From the NCBI GenBank assembly GCA_900556405.1, contig USPB01000028.1:1-13499 (forward strand): 13,499 bases of DNA, written 5' to 3'. This document shows positions 7,786 through 13,499 of this stretch, piece by piece. A program made the position numbers and the translations under genes. Each line of letters starts with the position of its first letter. Positions within the stretch are counted from its first letter, which is position 1. This DNA comes from an uncultured Actinomyces sp. (GTDB lineage Bacteria > Actinomycetota > Actinomycetes > Actinomycetales > Actinomycetaceae). The notes below the pieces were generated by a model, which saw only the letters and a program-made list of their open reading frames with translations, was not told where the DNA came from and made no database searches.

Positions 7786-7832
7786 ATTTCAAATTACTTC
7801 TAATATTATCTTAATTTGAAGTAATTAGAAAT
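7786..7832. promoter_or_regulatory. Interrupted palindrome overlapping the fic promoter, probable operator
   Basis: ATTTC at 7786 pairs with GAAAT ending at 7832, and 17 of the first 19 opposed positions are complementary around a centre at 7809. The minus strand reads TTTCTA (7826-7831), a 17-base spacer and TAATAT (7803-7808), so the -10 sits in the palindrome's centre and the -35 in its outer arm. A protein bound here would occlude the promoter. The fic product's own winged helix is the obvious candidate (autoregulation). Its arm is related to the palindrome at 6259-6293. Confidence 0.6.
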
Positions 7833-7886
7833 ACTCTCACCCCAAGTCCTAGATCCCATCTATGCGCAAGAGAGCGCACCCCACCC

Positions 7887-7906
7887 GCCTCGCTCCGGCA
7901 CGAGGC
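7887..7906 (-). terminator. Weak stem-loop after the I9 lipoprotein gene
   Basis: GCCTCG and CGAGGC pair around an 8-base loop, 14 bases past the stop codon at 7921-7923. The stem is only 6 bp and no U-run follows on the minus strand, so terminator function is uncertain. Confidence 0.3.
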
Positions 7907-7920
7907 AGCCGGATGTTGCT

Positions 7921-8388
7921 TTACTGGAGGCTGTTGTTGCCGTCCGGGTATGCCGCCTGGACGCCACTGACCGCGCGGATCGTCTCCAGAGAACCGGCGG
8001 GCACGCGCAGGGCGTAGCCGCGCAGCGCATTGCGATACTCACGCTCCACAGACACGGACGCGCCCGGGAAGGCCGCGGCCACGGCCTCGTTGATCGACGC
8101 GAGGGTCGCCTCCCCGTCAGCGCCTTCCGCGAGCTGGACGATCACGACGACGGTGGTGTCGGCGTCCTGGCTGCCGGATTGCGCGCTCGGGCCGCTTTGC
8201 CCGTTCTTTGAGGTCAGCGCGGTATCGGGATCCACCGTCGACGAGGCCGTGGCCCCCGGAGCGGACTGGGCGGAGTCCGCGGGAGCGCCGGACTGCGGCG
8301 CGGGTGTCGGCGACGTCGCGGTGGAACAGCTGGCGACCGCGAGCGCGCACGTGCCCACTCCGGCCAGGAAAACGGCTGGTTTCTTCAT
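7921..8388 (-). CDS. Lipoprotein consisting of a stand-alone subtilase inhibitor_I9 pro-domain
   Basis: This 155-residue protein begins MKKPAVFLAG and has a lipobox VASC with Cys21 as the predicted lipidated residue. A Ser/Pro/Ala-rich linker follows, then an inhibitor_I9-like domain at about 78-150. That domain matches the pro-domain of the adjacent protease at identical residue numbers without gaps: ASINEAVA at 97-104, VEREY at 114-118, AGSL at 131-134, IRAVSGV at 137-143, with 47 of 70 residues identical over 81-150 by my count. The linker also shares GATASS and DTALTSK with the protease. The protein ends five residues after the homology, just where the protease would lead to its catalytic domain. 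The ATG at 8386-8388 has AAGGAG (8398-8403) nine bases upstream; a longer frame starting at 8499 would bury the signal sequence. Stand-alone I9 proteins elsewhere (yeast Pbi2, fungal POIA1) inhibit subtilases. Inhibition or assisted folding of the neighbouring protease is inferred. Confidence 0.88.
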   Translation of the reverse strand: MKKPAVFLAGVGTCALAVASCSTATSPTPAPQSGAPADSAQSAPGATASSTVDPDTALTSKNGQSGPSAQSGSQDADTTVVVIVQLAEGADGEATLASINEAVAAAFPGASVSVEREYRNALRGYALRVPAGSLETIRAVSGVQAAYPDGNNSLQ

Positions 8389-8436
8389 GGTTATCTGCTC
8401 CTTGCTGCGGGCGTGCGCTGTCGCGCTGACGCCTCC

Positions 8437-8442
8437 AACATA
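8437..8442 (-). promoter_or_regulatory. Candidate -10 (TATGTT) inside a 13-bp block shared with the protease promoter
   Basis: The minus strand reads CTGCGGTATGTTG at 8436-8448, identical to 12497-12509 upstream of the protease. TATGTT would be the -10, with a start of transcription about 42 bases before the ATG. The -35 position (around 8459-8465) is poor, so either the shared block acts as an extended -10 or it is also a regulator site. Confidence 0.4.
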
Positions 8443-8477
8443 CCGCAGCGACCATCGACGTTGCGGCGTTAGTACAT

Positions 8478-8505
8478 GCATGCGAACACCCGTGGGCACG
8501 CATGC
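8478..8505. repeat. Short inverted repeat GCATGCG/CGCATGC
   Basis: GCATGCG (8478-8484) and CGCATGC (8499-8505) are exact reverse complements separated by 14 bases. The element lies between the protease terminator and the lipoprotein's candidate promoter. It could extend the terminator structure or be an operator; nothing decides between them. Confidence 0.35.
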
Positions 8506-8507
8506 GA

Positions 8508-8548
8508 CGGGGCCCGGGAACGCTCACTGCGAACGTTCCCGGGCCCCG
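8508..8548 (-). terminator. Perfect 15-bp GC stem-loop terminator of the protease gene
   Basis: CGGGGCCCGGGAACG (8508-8522) and its exact complement (8534-8548) flank an 11-base loop, about 50 bases past the protease stop. There is no U-tract, as is common for actinobacterial terminators. It closely resembles the stem at 12577-12622: both have GGGCCCGRGAACG as the inner arm. Confidence 0.75.
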
Positions 8549-8562
8549 GCCTCGTGAATCGA

Positions 8563-8585
8563 GAATCAGCGAATCAGCGAATCAG
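8563..8585. repeat. Short tandem repeat, unit GAATCAGC
   Basis: The 8-bp unit occurs twice in full and a third time for 7 bases, between the protease stop codon and its terminator stem. The corresponding place after the paralogous gene (12623-12654) does not have it. Copy number may vary between strains; no function is evident. Confidence 0.6.
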
Positions 8586-8598
8586 AGCAGCACGCACA

Positions 8599-11500
8599 TC
8601 AGTGCACCCAGACTCCGTTCGCGTCGAACACGTAGGTGCGTCCGTTGATGACCTGCGTGCCGGTGAGCATGGCACCGGAGGGTGCCAGGTAGTACCAGGA
8701 GCCACCCACGTTGACCCAACCGGTCGCCATCTTTCCGGAGGCGTTCAGGAAGTACCAGGTACCGCCGTCGTTCACCCATCCGATGGCCATCGCACCGTTG
8801 CCGGTGAGGTAGTACCAGGAGCCGCCGTCGGCGACCCAACCGGTTGCCATAACCTTCGTGGCGGGGTCGAGGTAGTACCAGGAGCCGGCATCATTCACCC
8901 AGCCGCCCACGAGGGCGCCGGACTCGTTCGCGTAGACCCACTGGCCGTCGGCGCGCTTGAGGAAGCCGGTCGCCATGTAACCGGAGGGGCCGAACAGGTA
9001 GTCCGAACCGTTGATCGTGAACCAGCCGTTCTTCAGGTAGCTCGCGCCATCAGCGCAGGCGTACCACCAGCCGGAGCCGTCCTTCACCCAGTGGCCGCCG
9101 TCGGTGCTCGTGCAGGCGTCGGTCGTGCCCGTGTTGTCGCTGGGCAGGTTGAGGGTCGCGGCCTCGGAGTGGTTGAGGCCGTAGTCCCATGCCAGCAGGT
9201 ACGGGTGGGCGATGACGTTGCCGGAGCCGCCCTGGTCGGTCCACGCGGAGTTGATGTCCTTGAAGGGGATCTCGACGTGGTAGGCGCGCGAGCCGTCAGC
9301 CGCGATGGTTGCCTCGTTGTCGGTGAAGATGTGGCGGTAGAACCACAGGCCATCGGCCGGGTCGTGCAGGTCGATCGCGGCCAGCGGCGACGCATCCGTC
9401 ACGTCGAAGGACAGGACGGTGTCGGCGCCTTCACCCTTGTACTCCAGGTTGGAGACGACGGGTGCGACCGTGTCGATGCGGAACTCGTAGGAGATCGACT
9501 GCTCGGCCTGCGAGGGGCCGTCGTTGTGCGCGGAGAGCGTCAGCTTGTACTCGCCATCAGGCAGGTTCTTGTATGCGTCGGCGCGCGCATCCAGGGACAT
9601 CGGATCGTGTCCCTGCTCGAGCCACGTCATCTGGCCGGTGGAGGAATCCACCGCGGACTTCCAGTTCATGAATCGCGTGAAGGACGCGACCGTCTCCCCG
9701 GCGGCGTTCGTGTACGCGGCGTTGACCGTGTGGACGCTGCGCAGCGTGCCCGTGCGGGGCTGGAGAACCGTGGGAGCGCCCGAGGCGTCCGAACGGGAGA
9801 TGATGTTCTGGCTCGCGTTGGGCAGCCCGACACGATCACCGTCCTTGACCAGGGGGTTGTATCCCAGCTGCTGGCCCGTGGTGCCGTTGTAGACCCAGGA
9901 GGCGAGCGTGTGAGCGCCACCCTCGGAGGCGAGGGCGTCGAAGATGGGAGCCTTGCCCCAGTCGCCGTAGAAGCCCAGGTAGGGCACGGTCAGGTCAGGC
10001 TGTCCATCGGTCTTCGAGGTGAAGCGCACGAAACCGTCGAGGAAGGTGCCGTTGGGCGTGTTCTGTGCGACGTAGGAATCGAACGCGGCGCGAGGCGTGA
10101 CGTCCACACCCACGGTCGCCTCACCGTTCGCGGGGACGGTGATGGTCGCGTCCTCGCCGGTGCCGCTCACGGCCCCGCCGGAGTAGGCGATGTCAACGCC
10201 CTTACCGCGCCAGTCGGAGGTGTGTCCGGAGAAGAACCCGCCGTCAACGATCTCGGAGAGCGCCTGCGTGTTCAGGGCGTAGGTGGCCTCGGCGCCGGAG
10301 AGGTTATGCAGCGTGACGTCAAAGTGCCATCCCTTGGTGCCGTCGCCCAGGTCGGCCTTGGGTCGGGACTGCTCGGGGGCGCCCACCACGGTCGGGTACA
10401 CGGACGAGGTCGTGGCAGCCAGGACGTTCGTCAGACCCGAGCCCTGCTTGCGCGGGGAGTACGGGGCGCCGGAGTCATCGAGCGGGTCGACGATGGGGGC
10501 CGCCGTGCCCATGATGAGGTTCTGGACGACGTCAACCTTTTGGCTCGCGCTCATGGACGCGAACAGCGGATCGTTCTGGACGCGCTCCAGGACGACAGCA
10601 CTGACGCCCGCCATCTGCGGGGTGGCCATGGACGTGCCGGACATGAACTCGTAGTTGCCGCCGGGCACGGACGAGTAGATGTTGCCGCCGGGGGCGCTGA
10701 CCTCGGGCTTGAGGCGCAGGTCGGGGGTGACGCCCCAGGAGGAGAAGCTCGACATGGAGTACTTCGTGCTGGGGGGGACGACCTTGCCGGGGGCGACGGT
10801 CAAGTGGTGGTCGGCGGCGGCCAGCATGGCCTCGCCGTCCGCCTGCGAGATGAACGCGGCGGGCACGCCGTCGGTCGCCAGGCTCATGACGACGAGGGAG
10901 TCACCGGGCACGTTGTTGTAGACGATGAAACCGGCGGGCTTGGAGCCTGCGATGTTGTTGAACTTATCCTGGAAGGTGAGGGAGCCGCGCTTGACCAGCA
11001 CGATCTTGCCGGCGAGGCCCTCGGGGTACTTGGCCTTGAGCGCAGCACCGTCCTCGGGCGAACCGATGCCGCCGTCGACGTACTCGAAGGGGCCGCCGGT
11101 CAGGTCGGACAGGTCGGGCATCTTCTGACCGTCGGCGCCACCTGCGCGCTGGTAGGGGACGTCGCGGTCGCCGACACTGAAGGCGCTGTGCGCCAGCGAG
11201 TTATCAACCGAGGCCACGGACACGACGGAGGAGTAGGACGCCGGCTCGCACAGGACCGAGGAGTCGGGGTCCGAGGCGTAGGGCAGGTTCTTGCCGGACA
11301 GGTTGCCGTATCCGGCGGTGTACTCGTTGCCCGCGGCCGCGTTCACGGTGACGCCCGCGGCCTGCAGGTTCTTGAATACGGTGGCGTACATGGAGTCGGC
11401 TTCGTTGTCCATGCCGCCGGTCTGTCCGAGGGACAGGTTCACGACGTCGGGGTGCAGGATCACCATGTCGTCGAGTGCGGCGAGCAGCGCCGAGTCCGGG

Positions 11501-12423
11501 ATGCCGCCGTTGCTGCTACGGGCGACCTTGGCGACGATGATCTGCGCGTCGGGCGCAATGCCGACGATTTCGCCCGCGTTGCCCGCGGTGATGCCGGCGA
11601 CGTGCGTGCCGTGCGATCCGGCATCGCCGGTCGGCGAGGCGTCGGGGTCGTTATCCGCGTAGTCGTAGGCGAAGGGGAACTTTTCCGACACGTAGGTGCC
11701 GGTCTTTCCGTCACCCAGCTGGGGGGTCAGGGATGCGACCTTGTCCGCTGAGAGCGCGGGGGTTCCGTGCAGGGCGCCCGCGAACGCCGGGTGCGTCATG
11801 TCCACGCCGGTGTCGATGACGGCGACGACCTTGCCTTCACCCTTCTGGGTGATCTGGTCGGCGTGCATCATCAGCTGGGGGCTGAGGTTGGCGGGGTTCT
11901 GGGCGGCGGTGCGGGCGGAGTTCGTCGCGCCCTCGCCAGCGACCTGGTCATCGGCGCCTTCAACGTGGGTCTCGCGGTCGAGGAACGCGGCCTTGACGCC
12001 GCTCACCGCGCGGATCGCGTCGAGGGAGCCGGCGGGGGCGTTGAGCGCGAAGCCCTGGAGAGCATTGTCGTACTCGCGCTCCACCTGGGCGGAGGCGCCA
12101 GGGAATGCGCCGGCCACGGCCTCGTTGATGGAGGCGAGAGCGGCCGCGCGGTCCGCGTTGTCGTCGAGCTGGACGACGATGCTCACGACGGAGGCGGGGT
12201 CCACCTCGTCGGTCGCCTGGGCCTGCTCGGTCTGGGTGGTCTGCCCGCTCTTCGAGGTGAGCGCGGTATCGACGTTACCGACGGGCAGGGACGAGGCCGT
12301 GGCGCCCGCGTCGGGTTGGGCGTCCGCGCCGGTGGGCGGGGATGCGAGGGTCGCGGGGCCAGCAACCACGAGTGCCGCGGTGCCGGCCAGCGCGAGGAGC
12401 GTCGCTGGTTTCTTCGTTGTCAT
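8599..12423 (-). CDS. Secreted S8 subtilisin-like cell-envelope protease with I9 pro-domain, PA insert and cell-wall-binding repeats
   Basis: This 1274-residue serine protease resembles the C5a-peptidase/lactocepin group. Its parts in order are: a signal peptide (1 to about 30); a low-complexity linker; an I9 pro-domain (about 75-152); a catalytic domain (about 195-615) with D204 in AVIDTGVD, H271 in HGTHVAG, oxyanion N366 in AAAGNEY and S598 in SGTSMATP; a PA domain inserted at about 435-550; Fn3-like beta domains (about 650-1100) ending in LHDPADGLWFYRH; and eight repeats of about 20 residues from 1111 to the end. All catalytic residues are present, so it should be active outside the cell. 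There is no LPXTG, so attachment would be through the repeats. The ATG at 12421-12423 has GGAG (12431-12434) seven bases upstream. The gene is flanked by its own promoter and a strong terminator, and it lies next to a free pro-domain lipoprotein and a paralogue. Substrate unknown; host or milk-type proteins are plausible for this family. Confidence 0.95.
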   Translation of the reverse strand: MTTKKPATLLALAGTAALVVAGPATLASPPTGADAQPDAGATASSLPVGNVDTALTSKSGQTTQTEQAQATDEVDPASVVSIVVQLDDNADRAAALASINEAVAGAFPGASAQVEREYDNALQGFALNAPAGSLDAIRAVSGVKAAFLDRETHVEGADDQVAGEGATNSARTAAQNPANLSPQLMMHADQITQKGEGKVVAVIDTGVDMTHPAFAGALHGTPALSADKVASLTPQLGDGKTGTYVSEKFPFAYDYADNDPDASPTGDAGSHGTHVAGITAGNAGEIVGIAPDAQIIVAKVARSSNGGIPDSALLAALDDMVILHPDVVNLSLGQTGGMDNEADSMYATVFKNLQAAGVTVNAAAGNEYTAGYGNLSGKNLPYASDPDSSVLCEPASYSSVVSVASVDNSLAHSAFSVGDRDVPYQRAGGADGQKMPDLSDLTGGPFEYVDGGIGSPEDGAALKAKYPEGLAGKIVLVKRGSLTFQDKFNNIAGSKPAGFIVYNNVPGDSLVVMSLATDGVPAAFISQADGEAMLAAADHHLTVAPGKVVPPSTKYSMSSFSSWGVTPDLRLKPEVSAPGGNIYSSVPGGNYEFMSGTSMATPQMAGVSAVVLERVQNDPLFASMSASQKVDVVQNLIMGTAAPIVDPLDDSGAPYSPRKQGSGLTNVLAATTSSVYPTVVGAPEQSRPKADLGDGTKGWHFDVTLHNLSGAEATYALNTQALSEIVDGGFFSGHTSDWRGKGVDIAYSGGAVSGTGEDATITVPANGEATVGVDVTPRAAFDSYVAQNTPNGTFLDGFVRFTSKTDGQPDLTVPYLGFYGDWGKAPIFDALASEGGAHTLASWVYNGTTGQQLGYNPLVKDGDRVGLPNASQNIISRSDASGAPTVLQPRTGTLRSVHTVNAAYTNAAGETVASFTRFMNWKSAVDSSTGQMTWLEQGHDPMSLDARADAYKNLPDGEYKLTLSAHNDGPSQAEQSISYEFRIDTVAPVVSNLEYKGEGADTVLSFDVTDASPLAAIDLHDPADGLWFYRHIFTDNEATIAADGSRAYHVEIPFKDINSAWTDQGGSGNVIAHPYLLAWDYGLNHSEAATLNLPSDNTGTTDACTSTDGGHWVKDGSGWWYACADGASYLKNGWFTINGSDYLFGPSGYMATGFLKRADGQWVYANESGALVGGWVNDAGSWYYLDPATKVMATGWVADGGSWYYLTGNGAMAIGWVNDGGTWYFLNASGKMATGWVNVGGSWYYLAPSGAMLTGTQVINGRTYVFDANGVWVH
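8602..9093 (-). repeat. Array of eight choline/glucan-binding-type repeats in the protease C-terminus
   Basis: From H1111 onward the protein repeats a pattern like GWVNDGGTWYFLNASGKMAT about every 20 residues, eight times, the first and last being divergent. This is the CW_binding_1 (choline-binding) repeat style, with paired aromatic residues and GW at unit ends. In firmicutes such arrays bind teichoic-acid choline or glucan; the ligand in an actinobacterium is not evident from sequence. Confidence 0.85.
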
Positions 12424-12430
12424 CTACCTA

Positions 12431-12434
12431 CTCC
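12431..12434 (-). promoter_or_regulatory. Ribosome binding site of the protease
   Basis: The minus strand reads TTGGAGTAGGTAGATG; GGAG is seven bases before the ATG and fixes the start so that the signal peptide begins MTTKKPATLL. Confidence 0.6.
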
Positions 12435-12497
12435 AATGTGTTGACAGGCGGTCGTGTAAGAACGAGGAGGGGACCGCGCCTATTGGCCGCCATAATC

Positions 12498-12525
12498 AAC
12501 ATACCGCAGATAAGTCTTGTGACAA
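12498..12525 (-). promoter_or_regulatory. Candidate protease promoter TTGTCA-16-TATGTT
   Basis: On the minus strand TTGTCA (12520-12525), a 16-base spacer and TATGTT (12498-12503) precede the start by about 75 bases. The -10 lies in the 13-bp block CTGCGGTATGTTG also found upstream of the I9 lipoprotein. An overlapping GATTAT (12492-12497) is an alternative -10. Confidence 0.5.
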
Positions 12526-12576
12526 GCTTTGTTTCACCTGTAGAAACACCTGACGATTATTTTACCCAGTAACGGA

Positions 12577-12622
12577 TTCCGGGCCCGAGAACGCTTACAC
12601 AACAACGTTCTCGGGCCCGGAA
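12577..12622 (-). terminator. Perfect 17-bp GC stem-loop terminator of the paralogous gene
   Basis: TTCCGGGCCCGAGAACG (12577-12593) and its exact reverse complement (12606-12622) enclose a 12-base loop, about 33 bases past the stop at 12655. It lacks a U-tract. It closely matches the terminator at 8508-8548, consistent with a whole-gene tandem duplication that included the terminator. Confidence 0.75.
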
Positions 12623-12654
12623 GGGAATATTGACAGATTCAGGAAGCTCGGCGC

Positions 12655-13499
12655 TTATCGCACCCAGGCGCCCGAATCGTCAAACATGTAGGTGCGCCCG
12701 TTGATCACATGCGTGCCCGTCAGCATCGCACCGGAGGGCGCCAGGTAGTACCAGGTGCCCCGATCCTTGATCCAGCCGGTCGCCATCTTTCCGGAGGCGT
12801 TCAGGAAGTACCAGGTACCGCCGTCATTCACCCATCCGATGGCCATCGCGCCCGAGCCCGTCAGGTAGTACCAGGAGCCGCGGTCGGCCACCCATCCGGT
12901 CGCCATGACGTGAGAGGCGGGGTCGAGGTAGTACCACTGGCCGCCGTCCTTCACCCAACCGCTCACGAGGGCGCCATCGGAGTCGGCGTAGACCCACTCG
13001 CCGTTCGTGCGCTTGAGGAAGCCGGTCGCCATGTAGCCCGACGGCCCGAACTGGTAGTCGTGGCCGTTGATGGTGAACCAGCCGCCCTTGAGGTAGCTGG
13101 CCCCATCGGCGCAGGCGTACCACCAGCCGACGCTATCCTTCACCCAGTGACCGCCCTCGGGGTTCACGCACGGGCTGGGAGTTCCCGGGTTGCCGCTGGG
13201 CAGGTTGATCGGGAAGACCTCGGAGGGGTTGAGGCCGTAGTCCCACGCGAGGACGTAGGGGTTGGCGATGACGTCGCCGGTGCCGCCCTGATCGGTCCAC
13301 GCCTGCTTGATGACGCTGAGCGGGATCTCGACGTGGTACGTGTACCGGCCATCGGCACCAACGCTGCCCTCGTCCTCAGTGAAGACGTGGCGGTAGAACC
13401 ACAGGCCGTCGGCCGGGTCGTGCAAATCGACAGCTGCCAGCGGCGAGTCGTCGGTGACATCGAAGGTGACGACGAAGCCCTCATCCTTGCCGGAGTACA
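12655..13499 (-). CDS. C-terminal part of a paralogous secreted protease with cell-wall-binding repeats (cut by window edge)
   Basis: The frame is open from the window edge to the stop at 12655-12657 (281 codons), and no start is visible. It aligns without gaps to the last 256 or so residues of the neighbouring S8 protease at roughly three-quarters identity. It has the same Fn3-like segment (LHDPADGLWFYRH, AWTDQGG, LAWDYGLN) and the same eight repeats ending MLTGTHVINGRTY. Identity is highest in the repeats and lowest in the linker before them (around nucleotides 13150-13210). The catalytic part lies outside the window, so that it is a full S8 protease is inferred from the shared architecture; another domain could precede this C-terminus. 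It has its own terminator just downstream, separating it from the next gene on the strand. Confidence 0.88.
   Translation of the reverse strand, partial: YSGKDEGFVVTFDVTDDSPLAAVDLHDPADGLWFYRHVFTEDEGSVGADGRYTYHVEIPLSVIKQAWTDQGGTGDVIANPYVLAWDYGLNPSEVFPINLPSGNPGTPSPCVNPEGGHWVKDSVGWWYACADGASYLKGGWFTINGHDYQFGPSGYMATGFLKRTNGEWVYADSDGALVSGWVKDGGQWYYLDPASHVMATGWVADRGSWYYLTGSGAMAIGWVNDGGTWYFLNASGKMATGWIKDRGTWYYLAPSGAMLTGTHVINGRTYMFDDSGAWVR
12658..13149 (-). repeat. Second array of eight cell-wall-binding repeats
   Basis: The array matches 8602-9093 unit for unit, starting with HWVKDSVGWWYACADGASYL. Units 5 and 6 (VADRGSWYYL, VNDGGTWYFLNASGKMAT) are nearly identical to the other protein. Such similarity between adjacent genes invites recombination. 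Confidence 0.85.

Noticed and set aside
6259..7832. The fic-flanking palindromes as insertion-sequence ends
   Set aside because: There is no transposase or integrase between them and no visible target-site duplication. Cassette-like transfer remains a hypothesis, so no mobile element is annotated.
8602..9093. Regularly spaced repeats as a possible CRISPR array
   Set aside because: The regularity is about 60 bp and in frame with a protein made of 20-residue GW/WYY repeats. The DNA units are not identical and there are no spacers.
8476..11751. Very long plus-strand open frame (1091 codons) opposite the protease
   Set aside because: It has the Val/Gly/Arg/Asp/His-rich composition typical of antisense frames in high-GC DNA and no recognisable motif. 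The minus strand encodes an intact subtilase with all catalytic residues.
12441..12446. Plus-strand TTGACA
   Set aside because: No -10 lies at 16-18 bases and no plus-strand gene follows, so it is a chance match.

Overview
The window looks like chromosomal DNA from a high-G+C actinobacterium. GC-rich codons are used throughout, some start codons are GTG, and the terminators are long GC stem-loops without U-tracts. An oral or commensal Actinomycetaceae member (Schaalia/Actinomyces type) is my best guess, because a large subtilase ends in choline-binding-type repeats and an actinobacterial DUF6541-like protein is present. That assignment is inference; no marker gene is present.

Layout. (1) Left part, envelope and membrane genes. 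On the minus strand, a DedA-family protein (2455-3120) is followed 3 bases later by a large polytopic DUF6541-like membrane protein (196-2451). Diverging from DedA on the plus strand is a 1008-residue protein (3195-6221) with a disordered N-terminus, a membrane block, a kinase-like domain that lacks the catalytic Asp, and a C-terminal flippase-like LPG-synthase-TM domain. The short divergent region holds a TATAAT for the minus operon and a probable leaderless start for the plus gene. (2) Middle, a lone Fic protein with a C-terminal winged helix (6384-7766, minus). It is more AT-rich than its neighbours and is bracketed by two related AT-rich palindromes, one of which overlaps its promoter. (3) Right part, a secreted protease locus, all on the minus strand. 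It contains a 155-residue lipoprotein that is a free-standing copy of a subtilase inhibitor_I9 pro-domain (7921-8388), a 1274-residue S8 cell-envelope protease with its own I9 pro-domain and eight C-terminal cell-wall-binding repeats (8599-12423), and the 3' end of a second, paralogous protein (12655 to the window edge).

How they may work together. The protease is secreted, matured by removing its I9 pro-domain, and held to the wall by its C-terminal repeats. The neighbouring lipoprotein matches the pro-domain residue for residue without gaps (47 of 70 identical by my count). It also shares the N-terminal linker and a 13-bp promoter-region block with the protease gene, but carries a lipobox instead of a plain signal peptide. 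The most interesting reading is a membrane-anchored, trans-acting inhibitor or folding helper for the adjacent protease or proteases, derived by duplication of a protease 5' end. In the left half, the DedA protein and the flippase-like protein both belong to families that move lipids or lipid-linked carriers, which suggests an envelope-lipid module; the substrate cannot be read from sequence.

I saw no tRNA, rRNA, CRISPR array, transposase or integrase.
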